Below, in pieces: positions 1-7,644 of a stretch of 28,208 bases of DNA (the stretch's first letter is position 1; every line of letters begins with the position of its first letter). Location: assembly GCA_045106055.1 (NCBI GenBank), contig JBGCED010000106.1, positions 1-28,208 on the forward strand. Reading direction: 5' to 3'. Origin of the DNA: JBGCED01 sp045106055 (GTDB taxonomy: Bacteria; Pseudomonadota; Alphaproteobacteria; CBDDJK01). Both the position numbers and the translations under genes were made by a program. The notes beneath the pieces were generated by a model. It ran no database searches, was not told the DNA's origin, and was given only the letters and a program-made list of their open reading frames with translations.

Positions 1-31
1 AAGGGGCTGAATTGTTAAAATCCAGCCCCTT
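1..31 (-). terminator. Hairpin downstream of groEL
   Basis: A perfect 9-bp stem (1-9 with 23-31, arm AAGGGGCTG) encloses a 13-nt loop and lies just after the groEL stop codon on the minus strand. It fits an intrinsic terminator for groESL. The bases that would form the minus-strand U-tract lie outside the window, and on the plus strand a short T4 follows at 33-36, so it may work in both directions. Confidence 0.55.
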
Positions 32-89
32 CTTTTAAAAACCATACGCTTTATGAAGCGCAAGGGATCGATAAAACGATCATGATGAA

Positions 90-1754
90 TTACATCATGC
101 CGCCCATACCGCCCATGCCGCCCATACCGCCCATGCCGCCCATATCAGGCATGCCGCCGCCAGCAGCTTTATCTTCTGGCTTATCGGCAATCATGGCTTC
201 GGTGGTGATCAACAAGCCTGCAACCGAAGAAGCATCTTGAAGCGCTGAACGCACCACTTTGGCAGGATCAATAATCCCAGCATTGACCAAATTGACATAT
301 TCGCCATTTTGTGCATCAAAGCCCCAGCTGGTATCTTTTGATTCTTTCATTTTACCAACAACAACGGCACCATCTTCGCCTGCATTATCTGCAATTTGGC
401 GCGCAGGCGCTGTTAATGCGCGGCGCACAATATCAACCCCAATATCTTGGTCGTGATTTGCACCTTTTACGCCCTCAAGTGCGCGGGTTGCATAAAGCAA
501 AGTAGAACCGCCGCCTGGGACAACACCCTCTTCAACGGCTGCCCGTGTTGCGTGCATGGCATCATCAACGCGGTCTTTCTTTTCTTTCACTTCAATTTCG
601 GTTGAACCACCAACACGAATAACCGCAACACCGCCAGCCAATTTCGCCAAACGCTCTTGCATTTTTTCGCGATCATAATCGGATGTGCTTGCTTCGATTT
701 GTTGGCGAATTTGACCGCAACGGCTTTCAATCTCTTCTTTTTTACCAGAACCATCAACAATGGTTGTGTTGTCTTTATCGATTGAAACGCGTTTTGCGCT
801 GCCAAGCATATCAAGGGTAACGGCTTCAAGCTTAATGCCTGTTTCTTCGGAAATAACCGTACCGCCCGTTAAAATGGCAATATCTTCAAGCATCGCTTTG
901 CGGCGATCACCAAAGCCTGGGGCTTTAACAGCAACGACTTTAAGCCCACCGCGCAATTTATTCACAACCAAAGTTGCCAATGCTTCGCCTTCAACATCTT
1001 CTGCGATGATGATCAAGGGTTTGTTGGATTGCACAACGGCTTCCAAAACAGGCAACATGGCTTGCAAATTGGAAAGTTTTTTCTCATGCAGCAAAATCAG
1101 CGCATTTTCCATTTCACAGACCATTTTGTCGGAATTGGTCACAAAATAAGGAGACAAATAACCGCGATCAAACTGCATGCCTTCAACAACATCCAATTCG
1201 GTTTCAAGCCCTTTGGCTTCTTCAACCGTGATCACGCCTTCATTGCCCACTTTTTCCATGGCTTTTGCGATCATATCGCCGACTTCCTTGTCGCCATTTG
1301 CGGAAATTGTGCCAACTTGTGCAACTTCAGCAGAAGTTTTAAGCTTGGTTGCGCCTGATTCCAAACGCTCTACGACTTTACCAACCGCAAGATCAATCCC
1401 GCGTTTTAAATCCATTGGATTCATGCCAGCTGCAACGGCTTTCACGCCTTCGCGAACGATTGCTTGTGCAAGCACAGTTGCTGTTGTTGTGCCATCGCCA
1501 GCACGATCATTGGTTTTTGAAGCAACTTCACGCACCATTTGTGCGCCCATATTTTCAAATTTATCTTTAAGTTCAATTTCCTTTGCAACCGTAACGCCAT
1601 CTTTGGTGATGCGCGGTGCGCCGAAAGATTTATCGATCACAACATTACGCCCTTTTGGACCCAATGTTACTTTTACAGCATTTGCCAAAATATCAACACC
1701 GTTGAGCATTTTGTCTCTTGCTTTGGTTGAAAAAATTACATCTTTTGCAGCCAT
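90..1754 (-). CDS. groEL: Chaperonin GroEL (Hsp60 family)
   Basis: This is the large subunit of the ATP-driven chaperonin, a cytoplasmic double ring of 14 subunits that folds proteins with the GroES cap. The 554-residue length is normal. Visible hallmarks are the N-terminal AAKDVIFSTKARDKML, the LGPKGRNVV and GDGTTTATVLAQ nucleotide-binding segments, the apical domain, the VEEGVVPGGG segment, and a C-terminal Gly-Gly-Met repeat tail. The ATG is preceded by an AGGAG-like site (AGGAGTTCGCTTAAC). The gene follows groES by 57 bases and must share its promoter, so HrcA/CIRCE control is expected. Nothing is unusual in the protein. Many alphaproteobacteria carry several groEL copies; the CIRCE operator suggests that this is a heat-regulated copy. 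Confidence 0.98.
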   Translation of the reverse strand: MAAKDVIFSTKARDKMLNGVDILANAVKVTLGPKGRNVVIDKSFGAPRITKDGVTVAKEIELKDKFENMGAQMVREVASKTNDRAGDGTTTATVLAQAIVREGVKAVAAGMNPMDLKRGIDLAVGKVVERLESGATKLKTSAEVAQVGTISANGDKEVGDMIAKAMEKVGNEGVITVEEAKGLETELDVVEGMQFDRGYLSPYFVTNSDKMVCEMENALILLHEKKLSNLQAMLPVLEAVVQSNKPLIIIAEDVEGEALATLVVNKLRGGLKVVAVKAPGFGDRRKAMLEDIAILTGGTVISEETGIKLEAVTLDMLGSAKRVSIDKDNTTIVDGSGKKEEIESRCGQIRQQIEASTSDYDREKMQERLAKLAGGVAVIRVGGSTEIEVKEKKDRVDDAMHATRAAVEEGVVPGGGSTLLYATRALEGVKGANHDQDIGVDIVRRALTAPARQIADNAGEDGAVVVGKMKESKDTSWGFDAQNGEYVNLVNAGIIDPAKVVRSALQDASSVAGLLITTEAMIADKPEDKAAGGGMPDMGGMGGMGGMGGMGGMM

Positions 1755-1811
1755 GTTAAGCGAACTCCTAAATTTTTAATTTATTGTTTGTTTTTTCGTC
1801 AAGCAATATGC

Positions 1812-2105
1812 TTACTCAACGATGCCCATAATATCGGACTCTTTCATAATCAACAGCTCTTCGCCGTCAATTTTAACTTCGGTGCCTGACCATTTGCCAA
1901 ACAAAACGCGGTCACCCGCTTTGACATCTAGGGGGCGCACTTTGCCTTCTTCGTTGACATGACCTGCGCCAGCTGCCAAAATTTCGCCTTGCATGGGCTT
2001 TTCTTGGGCTGTATCAGGGATGATGATTCCGCCAGATGATTTGGTTTCTGAATCAGTGCGTTTTACCAAAACGCGATCGTGTAAAGGTCTAAACTTTACG
2101 GACAT
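1812..2105 (-). CDS. groES: Co-chaperonin GroES (Hsp10)
   Basis: The 97-residue lid of the GroEL chamber. FRPLHDRVLVKR, the mobile-loop region SGGIIIPDTAQEKP and the C-terminal LLIMKESDIMGIVE are typical of the family. I place the start at the ATG giving MSVKFRPL because GGAGG sits 7 bases upstream. An in-frame ATG six codons earlier (2123) has no such site. It is the first gene of the groESL operon. The leader carries the CIRCE operator at 2173-2199 and a good promoter at 2202-2230, so expression should be repressed by HrcA and released on heat shock. Confidence 0.97.
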   Translation of the reverse strand: MSVKFRPLHDRVLVKRTDSETKSSGGIIIPDTAQEKPMQGEILAAGAGHVNEEGKVRPLDVKAGDRVLFGKWSGTEVKIDGEELLIMKESDIMGIVE

Positions 2106-2172
2106 TGATATGCCTCCATTCATTAGTAAGCGTTAATAACAGATTGTTTAATGATCAGGCTTAAAAAGAGTG

Positions 2173-2199
2173 TTAGCACTCTAACCTGACGAGTGCTAA
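2173..2199. promoter_or_regulatory. CIRCE operator (HrcA binding site)
   Basis: TTAGCACTC, a 9-base spacer and GAGTGCTAA match the CIRCE consensus exactly on both arms. It lies just downstream of the groES -10 element, so the transcription start falls at or inside the operator, the usual HrcA repression geometry. hrcA itself is not in the window. Confidence 0.97.
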
Positions 2200-2201
2200 A
2201 G

Positions 2202-2230
2202 CATATAATCTTCATGGCTAGCAATGTCAA
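2202..2230 (-). promoter_or_regulatory. groESL promoter
   Basis: On the minus strand, TTGACA (2225-2230), 17 bases and TATATG (2202-2207) form a near-consensus housekeeping promoter. The -35 is embedded in CTTGACATT, which also resembles the alphaproteobacterial RpoH (sigma-32) -35 element, so dual sigma use is possible but not proven. The CIRCE operator follows 2 bases after the -10. Confidence 0.75.
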
Positions 2231-2349
2231 GTCCAAGCTAAAAAATTAAGTTTTGTTTAGCGCGCTTGTTTTTTTTAATGGCAGGGGATATAACATATTA
2301 TATACCAATCAGATACAGCATCAATTTCACCCAAGATATATCGCCTGCA

Positions 2350-3654
2350 ATGTCCGATGAATTAAACTTAACCCAAGAATATGCTTTGCTGGATTTTGCC
2401 AATCGCTTGGAAAATCACCGCGATGGGCGCATTGCGTTATATTTTAACCTTTCACAATTAAAGGCGCAAAACCGCCGAGAACATCATTTGCGCGTTGCGA
2501 TCAGCGCGCTAGAAGAGCCCAGCGGGCTTTATAATGGTCATATTTTCCCGCTTGCCAATCAGGATATTGTGTTAATTCTGGCACATGCCCAAGCTGAAAT
2601 TATTGATGATATTATCATGCGGATGCGCACCTTATTTTCAACCGACCCGCTGGCAGTGATCGAGGAAAATAATGTTGTAAAACAAAAAGCCAGCTTTGTG
2701 GTCATCATCAATGTTGAGGCAAACCACGAACAATTTTCCAGGCTGGCCCAGAATGTTTTAAAAAGAGAACAGGCAAGACAGAAAAGATTGCGCGAAATTA
2801 ACGCCCAAAGCACCGTTCGGGGCGGGGATACGGATAAGCGCAATCAGGCTTTATCCTTGGATCAATTAAGCAAAATAGAGACGATGATTAGCAAAGCGGA
2901 TCTATCCAATTTGCTGCGCCGCCAAGCCGTGTGCCACATTACGCAACAAAACCCTGTGCGCGCCATTTTTATTGAGGTTTATATTGCAATCAGCACCCTA
3001 TCGCAATTGGTTGCGCCCGATGCGCAGCTTGCATCCAATCGCTGGCTGTTTACACATTTGACCCAAACCTTGGATCGCCGTGTGCTTAAAATATTAGGAA
3101 GCGGGGATGATGGCAGCCTAAGGCAATCCATATCCTTGAATTTCAATATTTCAACCGTGCTTGAACGCGATTTTCTGAATTATGATGCAAATTTGAATCA
3201 AGAAGTTCGCAATACCATCACCATTGAATTTCAATTTGTGGATGTTGTTGCCGATTTTGAAGGCTATATCTTCGCACGCGATTTTCTGAAAGAACGCGGC
3301 TATCGCGTGTGCCTTGATGGCGTATCTTCCAATCATCTTCCCTTGATTAACCGCGCCTATTTAGGGGTTGATTTGATCAAGCTTGCCAGCAATCATCATT
3401 TCAGCTTGGACGCAAATGACGAGATTAAAGAATATTTAGCGGAACATATCAAGCGAATTGGCCCAAAGCGCATCATCCTATCACGGTGCGATAATAATGA
3501 TGTGATTAACACTGGCAGCATGTTTGGCATTCAGCTATTTCAAGGCTTTGCCGTTGATCAGCTGCTGCAAAAGGAAGCGCAAAAGCCTGCAAAGCAATCC
3601 TTTTTGGAACAGGCTGCGGCTGGCAACCGCCCTGCGCTTAACAGCGATTTTTAA
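2350..3654 (+). CDS. Protein with degenerate EAL domain (probably c-di-GMP receptor or inactive)
   Basis: A 434-residue protein whose C-terminal half follows the fold of EAL phosphodiesterases. Recognisable segments are IFIEVYIAI (place of EAL), SISLNFN (the LSVNLS strand), ITIEFQFVD, VCLDGVSSN (place of DDFGTG), VDLIKLA and GIQLFQGFAVD near the end. Several metal or catalytic positions are lost: the second Asp of DDF is Gly, the Glu of the EGVE motif is replaced (IILSRCDNN), and the Asp of KID is Ala. I therefore expect no c-di-GMP hydrolysis. The N-terminal half is not recognised. The start is uncertain: no convincing ribosome site precedes this ATG, and in-frame starts at 2278 (ATG) or 2266 (TTG) would add 24-28 residues. 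It is monocistronic and convergent with the DUF547 gene. Confidence 0.75.
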   Translation: MSDELNLTQEYALLDFANRLENHRDGRIALYFNLSQLKAQNRREHHLRVAISALEEPSGLYNGHIFPLANQDIVLILAHAQAEIIDDIIMRMRTLFSTDPLAVIEENNVVKQKASFVVIINVEANHEQFSRLAQNVLKREQARQKRLREINAQSTVRGGDTDKRNQALSLDQLSKIETMISKADLSNLLRRQAVCHITQQNPVRAIFIEVYIAISTLSQLVAPDAQLASNRWLFTHLTQTLDRRVLKILGSGDDGSLRQSISLNFNISTVLERDFLNYDANLNQEVRNTITIEFQFVDVVADFEGYIFARDFLKERGYRVCLDGVSSNHLPLINRAYLGVDLIKLASNHHFSLDANDEIKEYLAEHIKRIGPKRIILSRCDNNDVINTGSMFGIQLFQGFAVDQLLQKEAQKPAKQSFLEQAAAGNRPALNSDF

Positions 3655-3705
3655 ACCCTGTTGACGCACGCCGATTTAAACAAAATGCTTTATCCTTAAA
3701 AAAAC

Positions 3706-4458
3706 CTATTTTTGCAGTTCATTCAAACGCCAATTATAATCCAAATAGCCATCAATTTCTTTGCTGGCGATATGGGGTAAATGCCGATGAATAAAGTCAA
3801 TCACGCCTTGTTTTCCGCCAAAATCCGCTTGAAACCAATCAAAGATTTTCGATGGTCTCAAGCCAGATTCCGTTATATAAACCCCCTTGGTTTGATCGCT
3901 TAAAAACAGCATGGTTTGTTCGTTTAATTGCTGTTTAAGCCGTTTAGCATCATAAGGCTCCCCCCTTAAATCAGGGCAAGAAAGGGATGCACAATTAATT
4001 GCCATATGCACGCTGGGATTGCCCATTGGGCGCAAAATATCATGTTCAATCTCATCAAGCGTATAGGCTGTGCCATCAATTTCCCATTTATGGCTTTTCC
4101 AGACATTGCGAAACAGGCTGCCTTGATTCTTAATGCTTTTGGTTTCACCTGTTTTGATGATTAAATCAATGGTTAGCAAATTATAGGCATTGATCCAAAA
4201 TGCCATTTTTTCATTGGCTGAAAGCAATTTAGGATTAAGCTTTTGCAATGATGCCATTGCGCTTTGATGGCGTTGATCCCTGCCCCATGCTTTATAATTC
4301 ACCAAAACGGCATTAATATCTTCTTGGGTTGCAGCTTGCGTATATTTTGAAAGCAAGAAGCGGTAATCCCCCACATATTCATCGTGGTCATTCGCATTCG
4401 CAAAAGCTGCTGTAACGAATATGGCAATCACTGCGAATGTATAAATGAAACGATTCAT
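3706..4458 (-). CDS. Exported DUF547 family protein
   Basis: A 250-residue protein of the DUF547 family, whose biochemical role is not established. Residues 1-22 form a signal peptide (MNRF, hydrophobic run, AFANA), so it is probably periplasmic. Family landmarks are FWINAYNLLTIDLI, the HMAINCASLSCPDL motif with two cysteines and a conserved His, and the C-terminal RPSKIFDWFQADFGG segment. DUF547 proteins have a papain-like (transglutaminase-type) look, and the conserved His/Cys cluster fits that, but this is inference. AGGAT lies upstream of the ATG within a duplicated 16-bp unit. It is divergent from the arsS-containing operon, sharing an 80-base intergenic region, so linked regulation is possible but unproven. 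Confidence 0.9.
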   Translation of the reverse strand: MNRFIYTFAVIAIFVTAAFANANDHDEYVGDYRFLLSKYTQAATQEDINAVLVNYKAWGRDQRHQSAMASLQKLNPKLLSANEKMAFWINAYNLLTIDLIIKTGETKSIKNQGSLFRNVWKSHKWEIDGTAYTLDEIEHDILRPMGNPSVHMAINCASLSCPDLRGEPYDAKRLKQQLNEQTMLFLSDQTKGVYITESGLRPSKIFDWFQADFGGKQGVIDFIHRHLPHIASKEIDGYLDYNWRLNELQK

Positions 4459-4459
4459 A

Positions 4460-4491
4460 ATTAATCTTATCCTATATTAATCTTATCCTAT
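4460..4491. repeat. Two tandem 16-bp units carrying the DUF547 ribosome site
   Basis: ATTAATCTTATCCTAT occurs twice head to tail (4460-4475 and 4476-4491). Read on the minus strand, each copy holds an AGGATAAG Shine-Dalgarno-like string, and the proximal copy is correctly spaced from the DUF547 ATG at 4458. It also lies in the leader region of the divergent operon. Confidence 0.9.
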
Positions 4492-4537
4492 GGAAAATAT
4501 TGTATGCACCCCCCATTTAAGCTATTGCAGGAAAATA

Positions 4538-5224
4538 ATGAATAAAAAAATTATCAAAATTGGATTATTATTGCTATTCGGCTTGGCAATCGCGCTTTTC
4601 TTCGCGCTGGATTTGCAGCAATATGCAACGCTGGATTATATAAAATCACAGCAAGATGCGCTGCGTGATTATTATGCACAAAATACCTTATTAATGTTTG
4701 TAATATTTGGCTTGATTTATGTTGCGGTAACCGCGCTTTCCCTGCCGATCGCGGCGGTGCTTACCCTTGCAGCGGGCGCTTTGTTTGGGCTTGGCGCGGG
4801 GCTGGTGATGGTGTCTTTTGCAAGCACCATTGGCGCAAGCCTTGCCTTTTTAATGGCGCGCTTTCTTGCCCGCGATTATGTGCAGCAAAAATACAGCAAG
4901 CAATTATCCAAAATCAATCAAGGCTTTGAACGCGAAGGCGCATTTTACTTATTTGCGTTGCGCCTTGTGCCAATATTTCCGTTTTTCATGGTGAATGTTG
5001 TAACGGCGTTAATGCCAGTTAAGCTGCGTGTTTTTTATTGGGTTAGCCAGCTGGGGATGCTGCCAGGCACTGCGATCTATGTTTATGCAGGCACACAGCT
5101 TGCCCAAATTGAATCGCTTCGCGATATTACTTCACCGCCATTATTGGCAGCTTTTATCTTGCTGGGATTATTTCCATTAATTTCAAAAAAGCTGGTGCAG
5201 TGGCTGCGCAGAAAGAAAATATAA
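4538..5224 (+). CDS. TVP38/TMEM64 (VTT domain, DedA-like) membrane protein
   Basis: A 228-residue inner-membrane protein with an N-terminal membrane anchor (KIIKIGLLLLFGLAIALFFAL) and about four to five further hydrophobic segments. It belongs to the VTT/SNARE-associated family, shown by LSLPIAAVLTLAAGALFG, the central re-entrant region, FALRLVPIFPFFMVNVV (the conserved R-x-x-P-x-x-P) and the Gly-rich GMLPGTAIYVYAGTQL. The ATG is chosen because AGGAAAATA precedes it. A longer frame from 4490 has no such site. The stop overlaps the next start (TAATG). Members of this family are often encoded with, or fused to, the type of flavoprotein that follows here. The transported substrate is unknown; relatives have been linked to lipid scrambling and to selenite or metal traffic. 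First gene of the seven-gene operon. Confidence 0.9.
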   Translation: MNKKIIKIGLLLLFGLAIALFFALDLQQYATLDYIKSQQDALRDYYAQNTLLMFVIFGLIYVAVTALSLPIAAVLTLAAGALFGLGAGLVMVSFASTIGASLAFLMARFLARDYVQQKYSKQLSKINQGFEREGAFYLFALRLVPIFPFFMVNVVTALMPVKLRVFYWVSQLGMLPGTAIYVYAGTQLAQIESLRDITSPPLLAAFILLGLFPLISKKLVQWLRRKKI

Positions 5225-6648
5225 TGGCAAAATATGATTATAACATCATCGTGATTGGCGGCGGTTCTGCGGGGCTGGTATCAAGCTATATCGCGGCAAC
5301 CGTAAAAGCCAAGGTTGCGCTGATTGAAAAACATAAGATGGGCGGGGATTGTTTAAATACAGGCTGCGTTCCAAGCAAGGCGCTTATCCGCTCTGCCAAG
5401 ATGCTGTCTTATGCCAAGCGCGCGCAGGAATTTGGCTTTAAAAAAACAGAAATTGATTTTGATTTTAAGGATGTGATGGCACGGGTTCAAAAAGTGATCG
5501 CCGCGATAGAGCCGCATGATTCCATCGAACGCTATACAAAGCTTGGGGTGGATTGCATTAAGGGGGATGCACATATTATTTCCCCGCATAGCGTATCTGT
5601 CAATGGCAAGACCCTTACCGCCCGCGCCATCATTGTTGCAACGGGTGCGCGCCCCATGGTGCCGCCAATCGCTGGGCTTCACGCCATCGATTACCTTACC
5701 AGCGATAGCCTGTGGGATTTAACCCTATTGCCTGAAAAATTGGTTGTGCTGGGCGGCGGCCCGATTGGCGCTGAGATGGCGCAAGCCTTTGCCCGTTTGG
5801 GTTCAAAAGTGACTTTGGTGGAAATGGCACCGCAAATCCTAATCCGCGAAGATGAAGAAGTGATCAAGCTAGTCACCGAAAAATTTAACGCTGAAGGCAT
5901 AAGGGTGCTAACCAATCATAAGGCAAAATCCTTTAAAACAGGCGCATTAATATGTGAATATGAAGATAAAGAGGTTGAAATCCGCTTTGACAAAATTATC
6001 ATCGCGCTTGGCAGAACTGCCAATATAAAGGGCTTTGGCTTGGAAGAAATGGGGGTTGAAATCCGCAAGCAAGGCACGATTGACGCAAATCCTTTTCTGC
6101 AAACCAACATTCCAAGCATTTATGTGTGCGGGGATGTAACTGGCCCTTATCAATTTACCCATACAGCCGCCCATCAAGCATGGTATGCGTGCCTGAATGC
6201 GCTATTTTCACCTTTTAAGAAGTTCAAAGTTAATTATAATGTGATTCCTTGGGCAACCTTCATTGATCCCGAAATCGCGCGGGTTGGCTTAAATGAAAAG
6301 GAAGCAAAGGCACAAAATATCCCGTTTGAGGTCACGACTTACGGGATTGACGATCTTGATCGCGCGATTGCCGATTCAAGCGCCCATGGCTTTGTAAAAG
6401 TGCTGACCCATAAGGGACGCGATAAAATTCTGGGCGCGACCATTGTTTCAGCCCATGCAGGGGAATTGATCACGGAATATATTCTGGCGATGAAATATGG
6501 GATTGGGCTTAATAAAATTCTGGGTACAATTCACATTTACCCCACCCTTAGCGAGGCGAATAAATATGCAGCGGGCGAATGGAAAAAAGCACGCGTGCCA
6601 GCATTTGGCTTAAAAATATTGGAAAAATTTCACGATTGGAGACGATAG
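5224..6648 (+). CDS. Mercuric-reductase-like pyridine nucleotide-disulfide oxidoreductase
   Basis: A 474-residue flavoprotein of the Lpd/glutathione reductase/MerA superfamily. The order is: FAD Rossmann motif IGGGSAG (10-16), redox-active disulfide GGDCLNTGC (Cys43 and Cys48), NAD(P)-binding GGGPIGAEMAQ, FAD motif YVCGDVTG, and a C-terminal dimerisation domain. In Lpd the acid-base pair is His-Glu in HPTxxE. Here that stretch reads HIYPTLSE, so the His position is Tyr439 with Glu444, as in MerA, which makes dihydrolipoamide dehydrogenase activity unlikely. It lacks MerA's N-terminal metal-binding domain and C-terminal Cys pair, so mercury reduction is not supported either. The ATG overlaps the stop of the TVP38 gene; an upstream TTG at 5200 would lie inside that gene. 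It is probably a thiol or metalloid redox enzyme for the pathway that follows (inference). Confidence 0.9.
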   Translation: MAKYDYNIIVIGGGSAGLVSSYIAATVKAKVALIEKHKMGGDCLNTGCVPSKALIRSAKMLSYAKRAQEFGFKKTEIDFDFKDVMARVQKVIAAIEPHDSIERYTKLGVDCIKGDAHIISPHSVSVNGKTLTARAIIVATGARPMVPPIAGLHAIDYLTSDSLWDLTLLPEKLVVLGGGPIGAEMAQAFARLGSKVTLVEMAPQILIREDEEVIKLVTEKFNAEGIRVLTNHKAKSFKTGALICEYEDKEVEIRFDKIIIALGRTANIKGFGLEEMGVEIRKQGTIDANPFLQTNIPSIYVCGDVTGPYQFTHTAAHQAWYACLNALFSPFKKFKVNYNVIPWATFIDPEIARVGLNEKEAKAQNIPFEVTTYGIDDLDRAIADSSAHGFVKVLTHKGRDKILGATIVSAHAGELITEYILAMKYGIGLNKILGTIHIYPTLSEANKYAAGEWKKARVPAFGLKILEKFHDWRR

Positions 6649-6651
6649 AGC

Positions 6652-7605
6652 ATGAAACAATTTGAAGCTGCTTTGCGCGAACATGATATCACCCTAACCC
6701 GCAATGGCGTTAAGATTTTACAGGTTAATATTGGCAAGAAATGCAATCAAGCATGCCATCATTGCCATGTGGAAGCCGGCCCTAATCGCACAGAAAATAT
6801 GAATTTACAGACGATTGACCGCTTGCTTGCCTTATTAAGCAATGAACCCGATATTCATACGGTGGATATTACAGGCGGCGCGCCTGAATTAAACCCGCAT
6901 TTTCGTTATTTTGTGACTGAAATCCGCAAAATGGGCAAAAAGATCATTGATCGCTGTAACTTAACTGTCTTTTTTGAAGCAGGACAAGCAGACACGGCTG
7001 AATTTTTGGCACAGCATCAAGTGGAAGTGGTCGCCTCCCTGCCCTGCTACATCGCAGATAATGTGGATGCGCAGCGCGGCAAGGGCGTATTTGGCAAAAG
7101 CATTGCAGCCTTACAAAAATTAAATGATCTTGGTTACGGACAAGCAGGATCAGGGCTTACCCTAAATCTGGTTTATAATCCTGTTGGGGAACATTTACCG
7201 CCTGCGCAAGAACAGCTTGAAGCCGATTATCACGCCCATTTAAAACAGGAATTTGGCATTATTTTCAACCATTTATTCACGATTACCAATATGCCAATTA
7301 AACGCTATGCCCATGCGCTGACACGCGATGGCAAGATGGATGATTACATGCAGCTTTTGATTGATAATTTCAATCCGCGAGCCGTATCAGGCGTTATGTG
7401 CAGCGAACAAATATCAATTGGCTGGGATGGGCAGATTTATGATTGTGATTTTAACCAAATGCTGGAAATTCCGCTAAATTGGCAAGCGCGCAATATTGAG
7501 GATATTAAGGGATTAAGCGATCTTGAATCAGGCATTGCAGTTGCAAGCCATTGTTTTGGCTGCACCGCAGGCGCGGGCAGTTCGTGCGGCGGCGCATTAT
7601 TATAA
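6652..7605 (+). CDS. arsS: ArsS-type radical SAM protein (TIGR04167-like, DUF3641 C-terminus)
   Basis: A 317-residue radical SAM enzyme. The 4Fe-4S motif is CNQACHHC (Cys31, Cys35, Cys38) after VNIGKK, followed by the GGAPEL segment of the radical SAM barrel. The C-terminal half carries the family signature MCSEQISIGWDGQIYDCDFN (Cys250, Cys265) and a Cys-rich end, HCFGCTAGAGSSCGG (Cys301, Cys304, Cys312). Members called ArsS join the 5'-deoxyadenosyl group of SAM to dimethylarsenite, the committed step to arsenosugars. The same family has also been described as 'radical SAM/Cys-rich' with transferase neighbours, as here. GGAGA precedes the ATG and only 3 bases separate it from the flavoprotein gene. 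The family assignment is strong. The arsenic substrate is inferred from characterised homologues, and no arsM is present nearby. Confidence 0.88.
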   Translation: MKQFEAALREHDITLTRNGVKILQVNIGKKCNQACHHCHVEAGPNRTENMNLQTIDRLLALLSNEPDIHTVDITGGAPELNPHFRYFVTEIRKMGKKIIDRCNLTVFFEAGQADTAEFLAQHQVEVVASLPCYIADNVDAQRGKGVFGKSIAALQKLNDLGYGQAGSGLTLNLVYNPVGEHLPPAQEQLEADYHAHLKQEFGIIFNHLFTITNMPIKRYAHALTRDGKMDDYMQLLIDNFNPRAVSGVMCSEQISIGWDGQIYDCDFNQMLEIPLNWQARNIEDIKGLSDLESGIAVASHCFGCTAGAGSSCGGALL

Positions 7606-7644
7606 TCAATGATGGATAATTAATCATGGATAATCAATGATGGA
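7603..7644. repeat. 14-bp direct repeats between arsS and the desaturase gene
   Basis: TAATCAATGATGGA occurs at 7603-7616 and 7631-7644, with a degenerate third copy (TAATCATGGATAA) between them. The first copy contains the arsS stop and the second holds the start of the next gene. It looks like local slippage duplication of the junction, which accounts for this being the widest gap in the operon. Confidence 0.8.

Noticed and set aside
587..829. Overlapping open frames inside groEL on both strands
   Set aside because: They lie fully within a strongly conserved gene and have no recognisable sequence or ribosome site.
3661..3700. TTGACG followed by an AT-rich stretch as a promoter
   Set aside because: It lies between convergent genes and would point into the 3' end of DUF547; no good -10 element at the right spacing.
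5224..6648. Call as dihydrolipoamide dehydrogenase (lpd) or mercuric reductase (merA)
   Set aside because: The catalytic His of Lpd is replaced by Tyr, and the metal-binding domain and C-terminal Cys pair of MerA are missing.
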